Positions 1-5,809 of a stretch of DNA of 7,836 nt are shown one piece after another. The notes under the pieces were generated by a model that ran no database searches, was not told the DNA's origin, and saw only the letters and a list, made by a program, of their open reading frames with translations. This DNA is from an uncultured Eubacteriales bacterium (GTDB lineage Bacteria > Bacillota > Clostridia > Lachnospirales > Lachnospiraceae). The number at the start of each line of letters is the position of its first letter. Positions within the stretch are counted from its first letter, which is position 1. A program made the translations under genes and the position numbers. Location: assembly GCA_900544525.1 (NCBI GenBank), contig UQVN01000158.1, positions 1-7,836 on the forward strand. Direction: 5' to 3'.

Positions 1-377
1 GGAATAAATTCACAATTGTCAACTCGCACTTTACTTGTGGTTGTAAAAGCAAAAGGAATATCTTTTTGTTGCTTTAAGAAATCAAAAGTTTTAATAGAAT
101 AAATATATCCAGAAACACCTTTATAAGTATCGATAATAGCGTTAGGATAGTATTCGTCTAAATATAAAATTCCGTTATCAAATCCGTAACTAGCCCATTT
201 TTTGTAAATTCCAACATGTTGGAATCCGACTTCTTTACAGTATTTTTCAATAGCATTACTTAAATAAACCAAAACATTCTCACGCTTTGATGACAAGTAT
301 ACAAGCGGTTTTTCGTGATTTGATGTGTGAGGAGTTAGTTCAAGTAGATTTGGAATTTGTGTAGCATGGTAGTACAA
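1..377 (-). CDS. Conserved hypothetical protein, N-terminal part (3' end beyond the window)
   Basis: The minus strand is open from a TTG at 377-375 to the window edge, giving 125 complete codons with no stop. The TTG is chosen because a perfect AGGAGG lies at 390-385, seven bases upstream, and no ATG sits at a suitable distance. The protein begins (M)YYHATQIPNLLELTPHTS, followed by PLVYLSSKRENVLVYLSNAI, a Lys/Cys-containing helix, and aromatic-rich segments such as LYLDEYYPNA and GVSGYIYSI. There is no signal peptide or membrane segment, so it should be cytoplasmic. The family has no function I can name. The early Tyr-His-Ala-Thr and the later VYLS faintly recall the first motifs of ADP-ribosyltransferase-like folds, but this is only a pattern-level guess. 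It lies downstream of the metallopeptidase-like gene in the same direction, 130 bp away, with a possible promoter of its own. That a gene is present is fairly sure; the function is unknown. Confidence 0.8.
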   Translation of the reverse strand, partial: MYYHATQIPNLLELTPHTSNHEKPLVYLSSKRENVLVYLSNAIEKYCKEVGFQHVGIYKKWASYGFDNGILYLDEYYPNAIIDTYKGVSGYIYSIKTFDFLKQQKDIPFAFTTTSKVRVDNCEFI

Positions 378-445
378 ATCACCACCTCCTATTCTATAAA
401 TTTGATTGCAGTTATTCGTTTATGCAGATGTTTATTGCTATCTAT

Positions 446-454
446 ATTTTAGCA
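446..454 (-). promoter_or_regulatory. Possible extended -10 promoter of the partial gene at 1-377
   Basis: On the minus strand, TGC followed by TAAAAT (454 to 446) gives an extended -10 with 5/6 matches to TATAAT. A -35 at 17-bp spacing (TCGTAA) matches poorly. It lies about 70 bp upstream of the TTG start. No terminator is visible between the metallopeptidase-like gene and this point, so co-transcription from upstream is also possible. Confidence 0.35.
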
Positions 455-507
455 AAGTACTCTAGAGATTACGATAGCTGATTACAAGTTTTAATGCAGA
501 GGATAAG

Positions 508-1284
508 TTATATATTGTGCAGCATATTTTGGAGCATATCATCAACACCTGCTCTATAAATATGATGCAGTTGTTTAAGATGATCAGATAGATATAATTT
601 CCCACTAATTGCTCCAAATTTATCCCAATAATTTCCTGTATTTGATGATTCTAAATATTGTGATTGAGCTGCTGGTGAAGTTTCTAATAATGCTTGTTGC
701 AATTGAATAAGAGAAGAATGATAGTATTTCTCTTTTACAGAAGCAAAATCATACTGAAAAATATTATTTTGGAAGGAAAGAAGATGAGCAAAACCTTCGT
801 CAAAAACAATATATTTTAGTTTATCCACATAATGATTTGAAGTACAAGGGTAATCATTATGAATGCAAATATGTATAAACTCATGGGTGATCATAGTCAT
901 GATAATAGAAAAAATGTCATATCCTTGTTTTTGATAATCAAGAAATCGGACTAAATCAAAGATGATATATTCTTTTTCTTGATATGTGCGAGTCATTGCA
1001 TCATAAGGAGGGGGGCAACCAATAGCCAGAATAACATTTAGTGATGAGAGCATGGTTTTCCAATTTGGAAATAGTTTTTCAATGATAGAATGGTTATATG
1101 GTGTAAAATTATGAAGATGTTCTATCATAGTATGATAAAGAACAGAAATATCTTTTTTATCAATTTGTTTAGGCTGAGAGAACGTGAAAGTTCTGTCTGG
1201 TAAAATATGTGTAAAGAGCCAATGATTTTTATAGTCATCATTGTCATTAAGAAAGTTAATTATAATAGAGTTATCAATATACAT
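508..1284 (-). CDS. Putative cytosolic zinc metallopeptidase (HEXXH...E, gluzincin-like)
   Basis: With the chosen ATG at 1284-1282 this is a 258-residue protein. It carries ITHEFIH at about residues 132-138, the HEXXH zinc site in which the two histidines bind zinc and the glutamate is the general base. DEGFAH follows at 162-167, and its Glu163, 25 residues after the second histidine, is placed like the third ligand of gluzincins. No signal peptide or membrane helix is seen, so it is probably intracellular. The C-terminal part has a WDKFGAISGKLY segment and no recognised domain. The reading frame is open upstream to an ATG at 1362 (284 residues), but that ATG overlaps a strong -10 (1366-1361). 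The only good Shine-Dalgarno, AAAGGA at 1301-1296, lies 11 bases before the chosen ATG; an ATG at 1293 would be just 2 bases away. Substrate and family are unknown. DUF2268/DUF5700-type predicted proteases are candidates I cannot confirm. Confidence 0.7.
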   Translation of the reverse strand: MYIDNSIIINFLNDNDDYKNHWLFTHILPDRTFTFSQPKQIDKKDISVLYHTMIEHLHNFTPYNHSIIEKLFPNWKTMLSSLNVILAIGCPPPYDAMTRTYQEKEYIIFDLVRFLDYQKQGYDIFSIIMTMITHEFIHICIHNDYPCTSNHYVDKLKYIVFDEGFAHLLSFQNNIFQYDFASVKEKYYHSSLIQLQQALLETSPAAQSQYLESSNTGNYWDKFGAISGKLYLSDHLKQLHHIYRAGVDDMLQNMLHNI

Positions 1285-1360
1285 AATAGCCATCGTCCTT
1301 TCTGTAATAGAATTGTTGATATTTATTTGCGCAGAAGGCATGTCAAGCAGAAATGATTGC

Positions 1361-1407
1361 ATTATATCAAATTCTTTGTATTTGCCTTATTGCTTTTCAT
1401 TATATCA
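1361..1407 (-). promoter_or_regulatory. Tandem extended -10 promoters for the metallopeptidase-like gene
   Basis: The minus strand carries the string TGATATAATG twice, with TGATATAAT at 1407-1399 and at 1369-1361. Each is a perfect extended -10 (TGn plus TATAAT). The -35 regions are weak: AAGACC at 17 bp for the upstream copy, nothing convincing for the other. Transcription from the nearer copy would start near 1354, downstream of the longest possible ATG, which supports the shorter protein start. Confidence 0.5.
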
Positions 1408-1417
1408 TAGACATACC

Positions 1418-1446
1418 TTGTGGTCTTGTTAGAAATGTGATAAGAT
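1418..1446 (+). promoter_or_regulatory. Probable pepT promoter, divergent from the upstream gene
   Basis: TGA directly before TAAGAT (1441-1446, 4/6) makes an extended -10, and TTGTGG at 1418-1423 is a partial -35 at 17-bp spacing. The predicted transcript starts near 1453 and leaves a leader of about 90 bases before pepT, including the stem-loop at 1473-1512. It faces away from the tandem promoters at 1361-1407. Confidence 0.4.
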
Positions 1447-1472
1447 GACAAGAAAGAATCATTACTATTTCC

Positions 1473-1512
1473 ATGGATCGTGCTCTGACAACTTGTTAGT
1501 TACATGATCCAT
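1473..1512 (+). promoter_or_regulatory. Stem-loop / inverted repeat in the pepT leader
   Basis: ATGGATCGTG (1473-1482) pairs with CATGATCCAT (1503-1512) over 10 bp with one G-U. Inside it, CTGAC (1485-1489) pairs with GTTAG (1495-1499), again with one G-U, around a five-base loop. No U-run follows, so it is not an intrinsic terminator. It ends 16 bases before the Shine-Dalgarno AAAGGA (1529-1534). It could be an mRNA-stabilising or regulatory leader structure, or a DNA operator, and the sequence does not decide between them. No T-box or other known riboswitch signature was recognised. Confidence 0.5.
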
Positions 1513-1544
1513 AAATAGATTGTAGTAGAAAGGAATGAGATTCT

Positions 1545-2774
1545 ATGAGAGCATATGAAAGATTATTAAATTATGTAAGAGTATATACAACATCTGACGA
1601 GAGTTCTGAAACTTGTCCAAGTACAAGCCGTCAGTTTGATTTAGCGAAAATATTAGAAAAAGAAATGAAAGAGTTAGGTCTTACAGAAGTAGGAATTGAT
1701 GATAATGGTTATGTTTATGGAAAATTACCAGCCACAAAAGGATACGAAGATCGTTTTGAAATTGGATTTTTAGCCCATATGGATACGAGTCCAGATGCAT
1801 CAGGAGAAAACGTAAATCCGATTATTCACGAGAACTATCAAGGAGAAGATATTCCTCTTGGAACAAGTGGAAAAGTGCTTAGAAAAGAAAATTTCCCTCA
1901 TTTAGAAAAGTTAGTTGGAAGAACTTTAATTACAACGGATGGAACAACTCTTCTTGGAGCCGATGATAAAGCGGGGATTGCTGAAATTTTAACTGCTTGT
2001 GAGAGATTAATTCATGAGGAAATTCCTCATGGTCCAATTCAGATTATGTTCTCTCCAGATGAAGAAATTGGAAGAGGAATGGACAAGGTAGATTTAAAAC
2101 GTTTTACACCAGCCGTTGCTTATACTATGGATGGTGGACCAGAAGGAGAGATTGAATACGAATGTTTTAATGCAGCTTCTATGATGGTAACGATTCATGG
2201 TTTTTCTGTTCACCCTGGTAGTTCTAAAAATACAATGGTGAATGCCGCTTTAGTAGGCTTTGAGTTCAACCAGATGCTTCCATCTGCACAAACTCCATCT
2301 ATGACAGAAGGATACGAAGGATTTTACCATCTTTGTGAAATCAAAGGTGATGTACAAGAAGCGACTTTAGAATATATTATTCGTGATCATAGTGATGAAT
2401 TATTTGAAGCGAAAAAGCAAACAGCACTTCATATTCAAAAAATTCTCAATCAAAAATATGGAGAAGGTACGGTAGAAGTGGAAATCAAAGATAGCTATTA
2501 TAATATGGCTCGTATGGTAAAACCACATTTCCATTTAGTTGAGAATGCGATTCAAGCGACAGAACAAGCAGGAGTAACTCCAGCGGTTCAACCAATCCGT
2601 GGTGGTACAGATGGCGCTCGATTAAGCTATATGGGAATTCCTTGTCCAAACCTTGGAACAGGTGGATATGGATATCATGGAGAATATGAGCACATTACAG
2701 CAGAAGGTATGGACTTAGCGGTTCAGATTATGCTCAATGTTATTGATTTATATAAAGAAAAGAAAGCAGAATAA
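1545..2774 (+). CDS. pepT: Peptidase T (tripeptide aminopeptidase, M20B family)
   Basis: PepT removes the N-terminal residue from tripeptides in the cytoplasm, a late step in using imported peptides. The 409-residue length is typical. The di-zinc ligand set of the family is present: H78 and D80 in AHMDTSPD, bridging D140 in GADDKAG, catalytic E173 and ligand E174 in SPDEEIGRG, D196 in TMDGG, and a C-terminal histidine near 378 in YGYHGEYEH. The insert between the two catalytic-domain halves (about 205-320), with HPGSSKNTMVNA, matches the M20 dimerisation/lid domain. PIRGGTDGARLS near 350 is also characteristic. The start MRAYERLLNYV is the usual one for the family. AAAGGA at 1529-1534 lies 10 bases before the ATG. 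The gene appears monocistronic, with its own promoter, a structured leader and a strong terminator. Identification is very secure. Confidence 0.97.
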   Translation: MRAYERLLNYVRVYTTSDESSETCPSTSRQFDLAKILEKEMKELGLTEVGIDDNGYVYGKLPATKGYEDRFEIGFLAHMDTSPDASGENVNPIIHENYQGEDIPLGTSGKVLRKENFPHLEKLVGRTLITTDGTTLLGADDKAGIAEILTACERLIHEEIPHGPIQIMFSPDEEIGRGMDKVDLKRFTPAVAYTMDGGPEGEIEYECFNAASMMVTIHGFSVHPGSSKNTMVNAALVGFEFNQMLPSAQTPSMTEGYEGFYHLCEIKGDVQEATLEYIIRDHSDELFEAKKQTALHIQKILNQKYGEGTVEVEIKDSYYNMARMVKPHFHLVENAIQATEQAGVTPAVQPIRGGTDGARLSYMGIPCPNLGTGGYGYHGEYEHITAEGMDLAVQIMLNVIDLYKEKKAE

Positions 2775-2783
2775 TGGATAAAT

Positions 2784-2828
2784 AAAAAACGGTGAGGAAC
2801 ACAAAAATGCGTTTCTCATCGTTTTTTT
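2784..2828 (+). terminator. Rho-independent terminator of pepT
   Basis: AAAAAACGGTGAGGAAC (2784-2800) pairs with GTTTCTCATCGTTTTTT (2811-2827) around a 10-base loop, with two G-U pairs. The 3' arm ends in seven Ts (2822-2828). It begins 10 bases after the pepT stop. The A-rich 5' arm would give it some activity on the minus strand too. Confidence 0.9.
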
Positions 2829-2847
2829 GATTGTTTTCTAATTTCTA

Positions 2848-2876
2848 TTGACATGGGTAGGAAAAAGATGTATATT
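2848..2876 (+). promoter_or_regulatory. Sigma-A promoter of the gntR-ABC operon
   Basis: A perfect -35 TTGACA (2848-2853), a 17-bp spacer and TATATT (2871-2876, 5/6 of TATAAT) form the best promoter in the window. Transcription would start near 2883, about 100 bases before the TTG start. The -10 lies inside the left arm of the inverted repeat at 2869-2909, so a bound repressor would block it. A second extended -10-like string, TGTTATAGT, lies at 2913-2921 but has no -35. Confidence 0.85.
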
Positions 2877-2909
2877 ACTGTATATGAAATAAATATACAG
2901 TAATATACA
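2869..2909 (+). promoter_or_regulatory. Perfect 17-bp inverted repeat, probable operator of the GntR/YtrA-type regulator
   Basis: TGTATATTACTGTATAT (2869-2885) is exactly reverse-complementary to 2893-2909, with a 7-base spacer (GAAATAA). The left arm covers the -10 and predicted start site. Each arm is itself a near-palindrome of the form TATA-N6-TATA, so two dimer sites are possible. The site lies directly upstream of the regulator gene, the usual place for auto-repression in GntR/YtrA systems. Because the left arm is upstream of the start site, it acts as DNA rather than as an RNA hairpin. The assignment to this regulator is inferred from position. Confidence 0.8.
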
Positions 2910-2934
2910 CTGTGTTATAGTAGGAAAAAATTTA

Positions 2935-2953
2935 AAACATACAACCTATGTTT
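2935..2953 (+). repeat. Small inverted repeat in the operon leader
   Basis: AAACATA (2935-2941) and TATGTTT (2947-2953) are perfect 7-bp complements around CAACC. In the mRNA they would form a small hairpin ending 13 bases before the Shine-Dalgarno of the regulator gene. It is AT-rich and may have no function. Confidence 0.3.
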
Positions 2954-2981
2954 GTGATATTTAGAGAAGGAGGGAAAGCGA

Positions 2982-3359
2982 TTGCATTTAATTATTAGCA
3001 ATAACAGTGAAATTCCCATTTATCAACAAATAAAAGACCAGATAAAGGATGAGATTTTAAGAGGGGAATTAAGTGATGGAGAGATGTTACCTTCCATTCG
3101 AGGCCTTGCTAATGAAATTAATGTCAGTGTATTGACAACAAAGAGAGCCTATGATGAATTAGTGGCAGAAGGATTTATTCATGCCATACAAGGAAAAGGA
3201 TTTTTTGTGGCCGTAAAAAATTTAGATGTATTAAAAGAAGGAAAGATGAAAGAGATTGAAGAAAAATTACAAGAGGCAATTGCTCTTTCGGATATGATTG
3301 GACTGGCAGGAAAAGAGTTGATGACAATGCTTGAAATTTTATTAGAAGATAAAATTTAG
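2982..3359 (+). CDS. GntR-family transcriptional regulator, YtrA subfamily
   Basis: This 125-residue DNA-binding protein has an N-terminal winged helix (about 10-77) with the GntR hallmarks: IPIYQQIKDQIKDEILRGEL, LPSIRGLANEINVSVLTTKRAYDELVAEGFI with its recognition helix, and the wing QGKGFFVA. The C-terminal tail of about 50 residues is two short helices, the dimerisation piece that defines the YtrA subfamily, with no large ligand domain. Translation starts at TTG 2982-2984, because AAGGAGG (2967-2973) lies eight bases upstream and the family usually begins with an M-H-hydrophobic strand and then SN. It is first in an operon with an ABC ATPase (93 bp downstream) and two permeases. YtrA proteins typically repress such operons and release them under cell-envelope stress or antibiotic exposure. 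The inverted repeat at 2869-2909 is the likely binding site. The inducer is unknown. Confidence 0.93.
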   Translation: MHLIISNNSEIPIYQQIKDQIKDEILRGELSDGEMLPSIRGLANEINVSVLTTKRAYDELVAEGFIHAIQGKGFFVAVKNLDVLKEGKMKEIEEKLQEAIALSDMIGLAGKELMTMLEILLEDKI

Positions 3360-3452
3360 AGAAATTTTACTTTGGAAAAAGCCATAGCTAAGAAGTGTTT
3401 CATTTTTAGTTACTGTTTACCATTATTTGAGTTGGATAAGGGAGGTTTTCTT

Positions 3453-4307
3453 ATGGATTATGTATTAGAAGTGAATGGATTAAAGAAAGCATATAAGCAA
3501 AAACAAGTATTACAAGATGTAAGTTTTCAAGTGTACGAAGGTTGTATTTCTGGATTTATTGGAGTCAATGGTGTGGGAAAGACAACAACAATTAAAATGT
3601 TACTAGGGCTTGTAAAACCAGACGCAGGAGACATAAAAATTTTTGGCATGGATTTGAAACAAAATCAAAGGAAGATTAAAGAACGAATCGGAATTGTCTT
3701 TGACAATGGATACTTGTATGATGATTTAACGATTAAAGATATGGCAAAGATTATTTCTTCTGCTTATAAAAGTTGGGATCAAAAAGTATTTCAGGATTAT
3801 ATAGAGCGCTTTTCTTTGAATCAGAAAGAATATATTAAAAATTTATCAAAAGGAATGAGAATGAAGTGTGCATTAGCCTATGCGCTGTCTCACCATGCGG
3901 ATCTTTTAATTATGGATGAGCCAACAAGCGGTCTCGATCCACAGGTTCGTCGACAAATGTTACAGATGATACAAGAGTTTGTAGAGGAAGAAGGAAAATC
4001 TGTTTTTTTCTCCACACATATTACAAATGATTTAGAGCGATGTGTAGATGATGTTATTATGTTGCAGGAAGGAAAAGTGCTTTTTCAAGAAGAGAAAGAT
4101 CGCTTGTTAGAATCACATGCTTTTGTAAAAGGCAATAAAAATTGGTTAGATCAAGAAAATGAGTCCTTATTTATTGAATTAAATCAAAAGGGATTTCATT
4201 TTGAAGGCTTGACAAATGAAAAGGAGAAAGTAAAGAAAAGAATGCCACAAGCCTTATTTGAAAAACCCAATATAGAAGAAATTATGATCGCTTATTCTAA
4301 AAAATAA
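3453..4307 (+). CDS. ABC transporter ATP-binding protein (ABC-2/YtrB-like exporter ATPase)
   Basis: This 284-residue ATPase should power the two permeases encoded next. It has Walker A GVNGVGKTT (37-45), signature LSKGM (131-135, in place of LSGGQ), Walker B LLIMDEP (151-157), D-loop SGLD (159-162) and switch H189 in FFSTHIT. The Q-loop position reads VFDNGYLYDDLT with Asp84 where many ABC proteins have Gln; acidic residues here are known in ABC-2-type ATPases of this class. The last 80 residues are a Lys/Glu-rich tail without a recognised domain. The frame is open upstream to 3372, but the ATG at 3453 has AGGGAGG (3439-3445) seven bases before it and starts directly with MDYVLEVNGL, the normal first strand. 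The substrate cannot be read from the sequence; drug, bacteriocin or lipid-type export is usual for this context. Confidence 0.94.
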   Translation: MDYVLEVNGLKKAYKQKQVLQDVSFQVYEGCISGFIGVNGVGKTTTIKMLLGLVKPDAGDIKIFGMDLKQNQRKIKERIGIVFDNGYLYDDLTIKDMAKIISSAYKSWDQKVFQDYIERFSLNQKEYIKNLSKGMRMKCALAYALSHHADLLIMDEPTSGLDPQVRRQMLQMIQEFVEEEGKSVFFSTHITNDLERCVDDVIMLQEGKVLFQEEKDRLLESHAFVKGNKNWLDQENESLFIELNQKGFHFEGLTNEKEKVKKRMPQALFEKPNIEEIMIAYSKK

Positions 4308-4357
4308 AATAAGAAGAAAGAAAAAATATAGTGTGGTTAAAAATGGAGGGATAAAAG

Positions 4358-4999
4358 ATGATAAGAGCGCTTATTTATAAAGATTATAAATTATTTACCA
4401 ATGACCAACTGCCAATTATTTTATTTCAGTATTTTGTTATCCTCGTGCTGATAGGTGTGAATGCAGGAATTTATTCCTATATTGTACTTACAATTGCAGG
4501 GGCATGGTCTTTTTTGATGGGGACCATTGAGAAGGAAAAGTTAGGAAATGGAAAAAAGTTATTATATGCAGTTTCTTATACGAAAGAACAGTTGGTTCTT
4601 TCTCATTATTTAGGAGTTTTACTACAATTTTTTATCGTAACAAGTTTGTACCTCGTGTTTTCTAGTGTTATGACTTTTTTGAAAATTTCCTATTTCCCAA
4701 TGATAACAAAAGAATTTTTCTTTGGAGCAGCGATTGCTTATTTATATTTTGTTGCAATAACAATGCCACTTTACTATTTGCTTCCTCAAACGGCTGTACG
4801 TTTGATATCCATTGGATTGCTTTTTATTCCTACTTATTCAACACAATTTTTTATTGTGTATGTTGGAAGAAAAGAAGCGTTAACAATATTAGAACGGGTG
4901 TGGAGTTCTGGTATTTATGGTATCGCGATAATAGCAGTTCTCTTGATTATTGTATCTGAGCGATTTGTTGTAGCAATGGAAAAAAGGCAGGAGGGATAA
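4358..4999 (+). CDS. ABC-2 type transporter permease subunit, first of two
   Basis: This 213-residue integral membrane protein has about six hydrophobic segments (roughly 18-36, 37-55, 82-108, 117-142, 146-169, 185-203) and Lys/Arg-rich ends facing the cytoplasm. After helix 2 it has GTIEKEKLGNGKKLLYAVSY followed by TKEQLV. The next gene has the matching stretch FEKEEKNKGFQLLIAMPYER, so the two are diverged paralogues. This E-K-x-x-G-x-x-L-L-x-A-x-x-Y-x-K/R pattern is typical of the ABC2_membrane_5-type permeases found beside YtrA regulators. GGAGGG (4345-4350) lies seven bases before the ATG. A gap of 50 bp without a terminator separates it from the ATPase gene. It probably forms a heterodimeric pore with the next protein. 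The cargo is unknown. Confidence 0.86.
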   Translation: MIRALIYKDYKLFTNDQLPIILFQYFVILVLIGVNAGIYSYIVLTIAGAWSFLMGTIEKEKLGNGKKLLYAVSYTKEQLVLSHYLGVLLQFFIVTSLYLVFSSVMTFLKISYFPMITKEFFFGAAIAYLYFVAITMPLYYLLPQTAVRLISIGLLFIPTYSTQFFIVYVGRKEALTILERVWSSGIYGIAIIAVLLIIVSERFVVAMEKRQEG

Positions 5000-5001
5000 C
5001 G

Positions 5002-5637
5002 ATGGAACTTATTTTTATAAAGAGAACTTATATTTTAATTCGAAAAATGTTATGGATTATGATTGCTGTGTTTTTCCTAGGTTTTCTTTTGCTCGCTCTG
5101 TTTTCTAATTTGGTAGGGGCGGCTATTTCAGCAATTGGAAGTTTTTTCTTTGGATATTTTTTAATCAATGCAATTTTTGAAAAAGAAGAGAAAAATAAAG
5201 GATTTCAGCTTTTAATTGCTATGCCCTATGAGCGAAGAACGATTATAAAAAATTTTTATAGTATCGTCATTGGAGGAGCTGTCATAGCTTGGGGCATTAT
5301 CAGTTTACTCGGATTGCTAATCGCTTTTATTCAAAAAATAAATTGGAGTTTTGTAGGTGGGGGAATTGTATTTGGTATAGAGGGAATTTTTTTCGGAATT
5401 TTATTGCCGATTTGTTTTAAGTACAGTTATCAAAAAGCCGTTTTATACAGTCAAGTTTTCCTTTTCTCTTTTGCTATGGTATTTGTTCTTCTTAGTAAAA
5501 GTTCTCGGATTTCATGGGAGCGTATTGCAAGTATCTATTCTGGTTGGTACGATATTGCTGGTATTTTTATCGGCATCCTTGCATTTTTTCTTTCTTATCT
5601 AGTTTCAAAAGCGATATTTGAAGCGAGAGATTTTTAA
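5002..5637 (+). CDS. ABC-2 type transporter permease subunit, second of two
   Basis: This 211-residue protein has six predicted membrane helices (about 15-34, 37-58, 87-110, 116-138, 146-164, 183-203) and a basic N-terminus. The cytoplasmic loop FEKEEKNKGFQLLIAMPYER (60-79) aligns with the equivalent loop of the preceding subunit and is the best conserved part of the family; it is the likely contact to the ATPase. The gene begins two bases after the preceding stop. Its Shine-Dalgarno (AGGAGGG, 4988-4994) lies inside the end of that gene, so translation is probably coupled. It is the last gene of the operon; a weak hairpin follows at 5661-5690. Together the four genes form a complete regulator-ATPase-two-permease cassette. 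Confidence 0.86.
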   Translation: MELIFIKRTYILIRKMLWIMIAVFFLGFLLLALFSNLVGAAISAIGSFFFGYFLINAIFEKEEKNKGFQLLIAMPYERRTIIKNFYSIVIGGAVIAWGIISLLGLLIAFIQKINWSFVGGGIVFGIEGIFFGILLPICFKYSYQKAVLYSQVFLFSFAMVFVLLSKSSRISWERIASIYSGWYDIAGIFIGILAFFLSYLVSKAIFEARDF

Positions 5638-5660
5638 AAGTATAGGATAATATTTGTTTT

Positions 5661-5690
5661 AAGGCAGCCATGAAAAAGAGAGACTGCCTT
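5661..5690 (+). terminator. Weak hairpin, possible terminator of the ABC operon
   Basis: AAGGCAG (5661-5667) pairs with CTGCCTT (5684-5690), a 7-bp G+C-containing stem with a 16-base loop, 23 bases after the last permease stop. Only TTTACG follows, so the U-run is poor and read-through into the 227-residue gene is possible. The right arm overlaps the -35 of the next promoter. Confidence 0.45.
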
Positions 5691-5717
5691 TACGATAGGA
5701 AAAGTGTGAGCTATAAT
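5689..5717 (+). promoter_or_regulatory. Promoter of the 227-residue protein gene
   Basis: A perfect -10 TATAAT (5712-5717) is spaced 17 bp from TTTACG (5689-5694), which matches TTGACA at 4/6. Transcription would start near 5724, about 85 bases before the ATG at 5810. The -10 overlaps the ATG of a 29-codon open frame (5716-5805), which argues against that frame being a gene. Confidence 0.65.
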
Positions 5718-5809
5718 GAAGAAAGAAAAGATAAATTCTTATTTTTCTAGTGAAGATTCCCATAAAAAAGGAAAAATTATTTTTGATGTAAATAGGAGAA
5801 GATGATATT

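Noticed and set aside
1241..1432. 63-codon plus-strand frame encoding a hydrophobic peptide, antisense to the metallopeptidase-like gene start
   Set aside because: It starts with TTG without a ribosome site and lies over the coding and promoter region of the opposite strand; the hydrophobicity follows from AT-rich antisense sequence.
1447..1544. T-box or other riboswitch upstream of pepT
   Set aside because: No T-box consensus, no antiterminator/terminator pair and no U-run; only the simple stem-loop is supported.
2876..2903. TACTGTATAT...ATATACAGTA looks like an E. coli-type LexA (SOS) box
   Set aside because: The spacing is several bases too long, Firmicutes use a different LexA box (CGAAC-N4-GTTCG), and the larger perfect repeat is better explained as the operator of the adjacent GntR-type regulator.
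3372..3452. 27-residue N-terminal extension of the ABC ATPase
   Set aside because: No ribosome site precedes the TTG at 3372, while the ATG at 3453 has AGGGAGG at ideal distance and starts at the family's normal first strand.
5716..5805. 29-codon frame (MKKEKINSYF...) just upstream of the 227-residue gene
   Set aside because: Its ATG overlaps the TATAAT promoter element and has no ribosome site at a usable distance; kept only as a remote possibility.
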